From an uncultured Alistipes sp. (GTDB lineage Bacteria; Bacteroidota; Bacteroidia; Bacteroidales; Rikenellaceae), in NCBI GenBank assembly GCA_959604655.1, contig CAUHCL010000116.1, forward strand, positions 1 through 6,383: 6,383 bases of DNA. Direction: 5' to 3'. The notes under the pieces are model-generated. The model was given only the letters and a program-made list of their open reading frames with translations. It was not told where the DNA came from and made no database searches. Shown here one piece after another: positions 5,866 to 6,383 of the stretch; positions within the stretch are counted from its first letter, which is position 1; each line of letters starts with the position of its first letter. Both the position numbers and the translations under genes were made by a program.

Positions 5866-5914
5866 GCGACTCGCAGAGTCGCGCGGGCCGCAGCCTCTGC
5901 CCCGCGGAGGCCCG
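5866..5914 (+). repeat. Palindromic interspersed repeat, copy C (inverted)
   Basis: Third copy, in the opposite orientation to A and B. Bases 5881-5914 (34 nt) are the exact reverse complement of 3188-3221 and contain the 8-bp wobble-paired stem GCCTCTGC/GCGGAGGC (5893-5900 with 5904-5911). The neighbouring stem is GCGACTC/GAGTCGC (5866-5872 with 5876-5882, loop GCA). It holds the same place, length and loop as the copy A stem, but four of its seven base pairs are swapped for other Watson-Crick pairs. Confidence 0.82.
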
Positions 5915-5943
5915 CAACTCACTCGCGTTCGAAAGCGGTCTCC

Positions 5944-5971
5944 GCAGGCTGCGGCCCGAGCGGCAGCCTGC
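5944..5971. repeat. 9-bp inverted repeat
   Basis: GCAGGCTGC (5944-5952) pairs perfectly with GCAGCCTGC (5963-5971) across a 10-base loop. It is the last GC-rich dyad of the cluster before the sequence turns AT-rich towards rpsL. Confidence 0.65.
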
Positions 5972-6137
5972 CGAAAATATCCGCAAAACGCAGAAAAACA
6001 CGCGCTTGTCGGCGAGGATATAAATAAAACATTATCGTTTTGAAAAATCCATAAGCAAAAAGAATCGCAAAAGGGCCGAAATGCCCGAAAAAGCCGAAAA
6101 AAGAGTCTGATATATAGTGCGGTTAAAAAAAAATGAT

Positions 6138-6145
6138 TACCTTTG
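6138..6145 (+). promoter_or_regulatory. Bacteroidota -7 promoter element for rpsL
   Basis: TACCTTTG fits TAnnTTTG exactly and is identical to the element before the GH125 gene. It is followed by GCAAC, a typical start-site context, and would give a leader of about 60 bases. The -33 position shows no clear TTG. An A-rich tract (6124-6133) immediately upstream is also common at strong Bacteroidota promoters. Confidence 0.65.
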
Positions 6146-6150
6146 CAACC

Positions 6151-6176
6151 CGATTGTGTGTGTTTGTGCGCAATCG
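6151..6176 (+). promoter_or_regulatory. Possible 5' leader hairpin of the rpsL transcript
   Basis: CGATTGTG (6151-6158) can pair with CGCAATCG (6169-6176), with one G-U pair and a 10-base GT-rich loop. It would lie at the very 5' end of the predicted rpsL mRNA, where it might stabilise the message or take part in ribosomal-protein feedback. No known regulator site is recognised. Confidence 0.35.
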
Positions 6177-6211
6177 ATTAGTTAACAAATTAAAGGACAA
6201 AAGTTTTTACA

Positions 6212-6383
6212 ATGCCAACTATTCAACAGTTAGTAAGAAACGGGCGAGTAAACTTGGAGGACAAGAGTAAGTCTCCGGCACTCGCGGCGTGTCCCCAGCG
6301 CCGAGGCGTATGTACCCGTGTGTACACCACGACCCCGAAGAAGCCGAACTCGGCAATGCGTAAGGTAGCGCGTGTAAGATTGA
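6212..6383 (+). CDS. rpsL: 30S ribosomal protein S12 (partial, 3' end outside window)
   Basis: The first 57 codons of S12, the decoding-centre protein of the small ribosomal subunit that helps monitor codon-anticodon pairing. The opening MPTIQQLVRNGR and the block CPQRRGVCTRVYTTTPKKPNSAMRKVARVRL region (27-57) are diagnostic. Lys43, counting the initiator Met (Lys42 in mature E. coli numbering), is the wild-type residue at the classical streptomycin-resistance position; the second such site (Lys87/88) lies beyond the window. The start is fixed by homology, with an A-rich region and no strong Shine-Dalgarno before it. In most bacteria rpsG and fusA follow in the str operon, and that is expected to the right but not seen. 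The gene is transcribed divergently from the polyphosphate-polymerase operon, with about 880 bases between them. Confidence 0.98.
   Translation, partial: MPTIQQLVRNGRVNLEDKSKSPALAACPQRRGVCTRVYTTTPKKPNSAMRKVARVRL

Larger units (their letters stand above)
5439..6110. other. Gene-free intergenic region packed with inverted repeats
   Basis: No convincing gene is present between the reverse-strand operon and rpsL. Bases 5443-5581 are GC-rich with nothing recognisable. Bases 5582-5972 are almost continuous nested inverted repeats (listed separately), and 5990-6110 is AT-rich leader sequence. Short open frames here (for example 5653-5841 and 5823-6023 forward, 5425-5694 reverse) run across the palindromes and have low-complexity Arg/Ala/Pro-rich translations, so they are treated as repeat-derived. 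The dyad density suggests accumulated REP- or MITE-like units. Confidence 0.75.

Noticed and set aside
5582..5972. CRISPR array in the repeat cluster
   Set aside because: The repeats are nested dyads of differing sequence with no regular unit-spacer periodicity and no cas genes nearby.
5653..6023. Short forward ORFs of 62 and 66 codons in the intergenic region
   Set aside because: They are read through the palindromic repeats and overlap the inverted-repeat arms, which are the conserved units; there is no promoter, start context or domain.

Overview
The window looks like a GC-rich member of the Bacteroidota, most probably Bacteroidales, and an Alistipes-like Rikenellaceae would fit. Three things support this: (i) promoters of the Bacteroidota type (TAnnTTTG at -7) lie in front of several genes; (ii) ribosome-binding regions are A-rich with no clear Shine-Dalgarno; (iii) the gene content includes a GH125 mannosidase lipoprotein, a SusC-like plug motif, and VTC, DUF4956 and DUF2490 proteins. 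Genus assignment is inference only.

Layout. Bases 1-187 hold a short leader with a -7 element. A forward GH125 exo-alpha-mannosidase lipoprotein gene follows (188-1669). Three back-to-back hairpins (1672-1738) separate it from a convergent block of five reverse-strand genes (5332 down to 1760). In transcription order these encode a small exported protein with strand-turn repeats, a VTC-domain polyphosphate polymerase, a DUF4956 membrane protein, a DUF2490 outer-membrane-type protein, and an exported protein that joins a SusC-like plug segment to a TonB C-terminal domain. The first three overlap (8 and 4 bases) and the last two are 4 bases apart, so translation is probably coupled within each subgroup. 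The 137-base gap between the subgroups carries a GC-rich palindromic repeat.

Bases 5333-6211 hold no convincing gene. They contain the operon promoter (5408-5438), then about 500 bases of nested inverted repeats, including a second and a third copy of the element found inside the operon. An AT-rich leader with a promoter then precedes rpsL (ribosomal protein S12), which runs off the right edge and probably opens the str operon.

The most interesting points are the envelope-linked polyphosphate-polymerase operon, with its unusual plug-TonB_C protein, and the dispersed palindromic repeat, whose stem sequence changes while pairing is kept. The GH125 gene is a self-contained unit unrelated to the operon. 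The long reverse-frame ORFs over the GC-rich genes are treated as shadows.
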